A stretch of 5,461 bases of DNA. Source: an uncultured Ruminococcus sp. (lineage in GTDB: Bacteria; Bacillota; Clostridia; Oscillospirales; Ruminococcaceae). Position 1 is the first letter of the stretch. The number at the start of each line of letters is the position of its first letter. Position numbers and translations under genes: made by a program. The notes under the pieces were generated by a model, which did not search any database, was not told the origin of the DNA, and saw nothing but the letters and a program-made list of their open reading frames with translations. The stretch lies in NCBI GenBank assembly GCA_947177345.1, contig CAMWUB010000130.1, forward strand, positions 1 to 5,461, given 5' to 3'. Of the stretch, positions 4,685-5,461 are shown piece after piece.

Positions 4685-5443
4685 ATGGATAATAAAGTTA
4701 CACAGACAGCCGGTAGAGAACAGCTCGGAGAATTTGCCCCGATGTTCGCACATCTCAATGATGATGTACTTTTCGGCGAAGTATGGAACGAATCGGCAAT
4801 AGATTTAAAAACTAAATGTATCATAACCGTTGTATCGCTTATGGCTTCCGGAATTACTGACAATTCACTGATATATCACTTACAGAACGCCAAAGCAAAC
4901 GGAGTTACTAAAGAGGAAATAACAGCGATTATCACCCATGCGACTATGTACGTCGGTTGGCCTAAGGGCTGGGCAGTATTCCGGCTCGCAAAAGATGTAT
5001 GGAATGAAGAACTTCCGGCATTGACCGATAAGGAAAAGTATCAGAATACGATATTTTTCCCGATTGGTGAAACTAATGACGCTTTTGCACAGTATTTTAT
5101 AGGTCAGAGCTATTTAGCACCTGTATCCACCGAGCAGATACCGATTTTCAACGTCACATTTGAACCGTCATGCCGTAATAACTGGCATATACACCATGCA
5201 AAAAGCGGTGGTGGTCAGATGCTGATATGCGTTGGCGGACGTGGTTACTATCAGGAGTGGAACAAGGAAGTTATAGAACTTCTTCCCGGAGATGTTGTTA
5301 ATATTCCTGCCAACGTAAAACACTGGCACGGTGCTTCACCTGATTCATGGTTTTCGCATCTTGCCATTGAAGTGACTGGTGAAGATACAAGTAACGAATG
5401 GTTAGAAGCTGTTTCCGAAGAAGAATACAGTAAATTAAAATAA
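4685..5443 (+). CDS. Carboxymuconolactone decarboxylase-like and cupin fusion protein
   Basis: A cytoplasmic protein of 252 residues joining two small domains. Residues 10-105 match the carboxymuconolactone decarboxylase (CMD) family: KTKCIITVVSLMASG, YHLQNAKANGVTKEEI with H65, and HATMYVGWPKGWAVF. There is no CxxC pair, so it is of the CMD rather than the AhpD peroxidase type. Residues 150-230 are a cupin barrel. Motif 1 is WHIHHAK with H168 and H170, then Q178 where the classic glutamate often stands; motif 2 is PGDVVNIPANVKHWHG with P208, H213 and H215. The histidines would bind a metal. Such fusions are common beside aldo/keto reductases and flavodoxins in gut anaerobes, but their reaction is not established. 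The start at 4685 follows CGGAGA (4671-4676) with 8-9 nt spacing, 20 nt after the previous stop, so it is the next gene of the same operon. No signal peptide is present, in contrast to the flavodoxin gene. Only 18 nt remain after the stop, with no terminator visible. Confidence 0.9.
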   Translation: MDNKVTQTAGREQLGEFAPMFAHLNDDVLFGEVWNESAIDLKTKCIITVVSLMASGITDNSLIYHLQNAKANGVTKEEITAIITHATMYVGWPKGWAVFRLAKDVWNEELPALTDKEKYQNTIFFPIGETNDAFAQYFIGQSYLAPVSTEQIPIFNVTFEPSCRNNWHIHHAKSGGGQMLICVGGRGYYQEWNKEVIELLPGDVVNIPANVKHWHGASPDSWFSHLAIEVTGEDTSNEWLEAVSEEEYSKLK

Positions 5444-5461
5444 TTATATAAATAAAAATCC

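Noticed and set aside
4597..4863. Minus-strand ORF of 88 codons
   Set aside because: Antisense across the junction of two well-supported plus-strand genes, with no recognisable domain.
1..5461. tRNA, rRNA, CRISPR arrays, insertion sequences or phage attachment sites
   Set aside because: I saw no sequence resembling any of these; the lysozyme domain alone is not evidence of a prophage.

Overview
The window looks like chromosome of a low-GC, anaerobic gut or rumen Firmicute, most likely a Ruminococcus or close relative. The reasons are the AT-rich composition, strong Bacillota-type Shine-Dalgarno sites (AGGAGGT, GAGGTGAT), and a secreted protein with a Ruminococcus-style partial dockerin (loop DLNGDGRVDIFDL). 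All convincing genes lie on the + strand.

Layout. Positions 1-58 hold a promoter/operator region with a perfect 17-bp palindrome and signs of a divergent promoter pointing out of the window. It is followed by a TetR-family regulator (59-682). Positions 683-780 contain an AT-rich inverted repeat and a good sigma-70/A-type extended -10 promoter. That promoter drives a secreted SH3b plus phage-type-lysozyme protein (781-1533). Tightly packed behind it are an aldo/keto reductase (1560-2597), an exported dockerin-flavodoxin (2611-3390), a SUMF1/FGE-sulfatase-like domain fused to a second flavodoxin domain (coding from about 3363, ATG at 3411, to 4664), and a carboxymuconolactone-decarboxylase/cupin fusion (4685-5443). 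Gaps are 13-29 nt and I see no convincing terminator between them, so 781-5443 can be one transcript.

The most notable point is the junction at 3357-3411. The first flavodoxin ORF ends in TGA at 3388-3390. The -1 frame is open from 3345 and encodes the missing start of the SUMF domain (YTLIKGDTFRMGSP), of which the only available ATG is the M of the conserved FRMGSP. The two frames meet on an A8 run that has the in-frame slippery form A_AAA_AAA. The locus is therefore best read as one gene of about 684 codons (signal peptide, half-dockerin, flavodoxin, SUMF, flavodoxin) interrupted by a -1 shift. The shift could be a real mutation, a homopolymer sequencing error, or recoding by the ribosome or RNA polymerase; the sequence alone cannot decide.

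Working together: the aldo/keto reductase, flavodoxins and CMD-cupin protein form a redox/detoxification-like set. The aldo/keto reductase and CMD-cupin proteins have no signal peptide and should be cytoplasmic, while the flavodoxin protein carries an export signal and a dockerin. This raises the possibility of an extracytoplasmic flavin protein docked to a cell-surface scaffold. That role is inference; no substrate can be named from the sequence.
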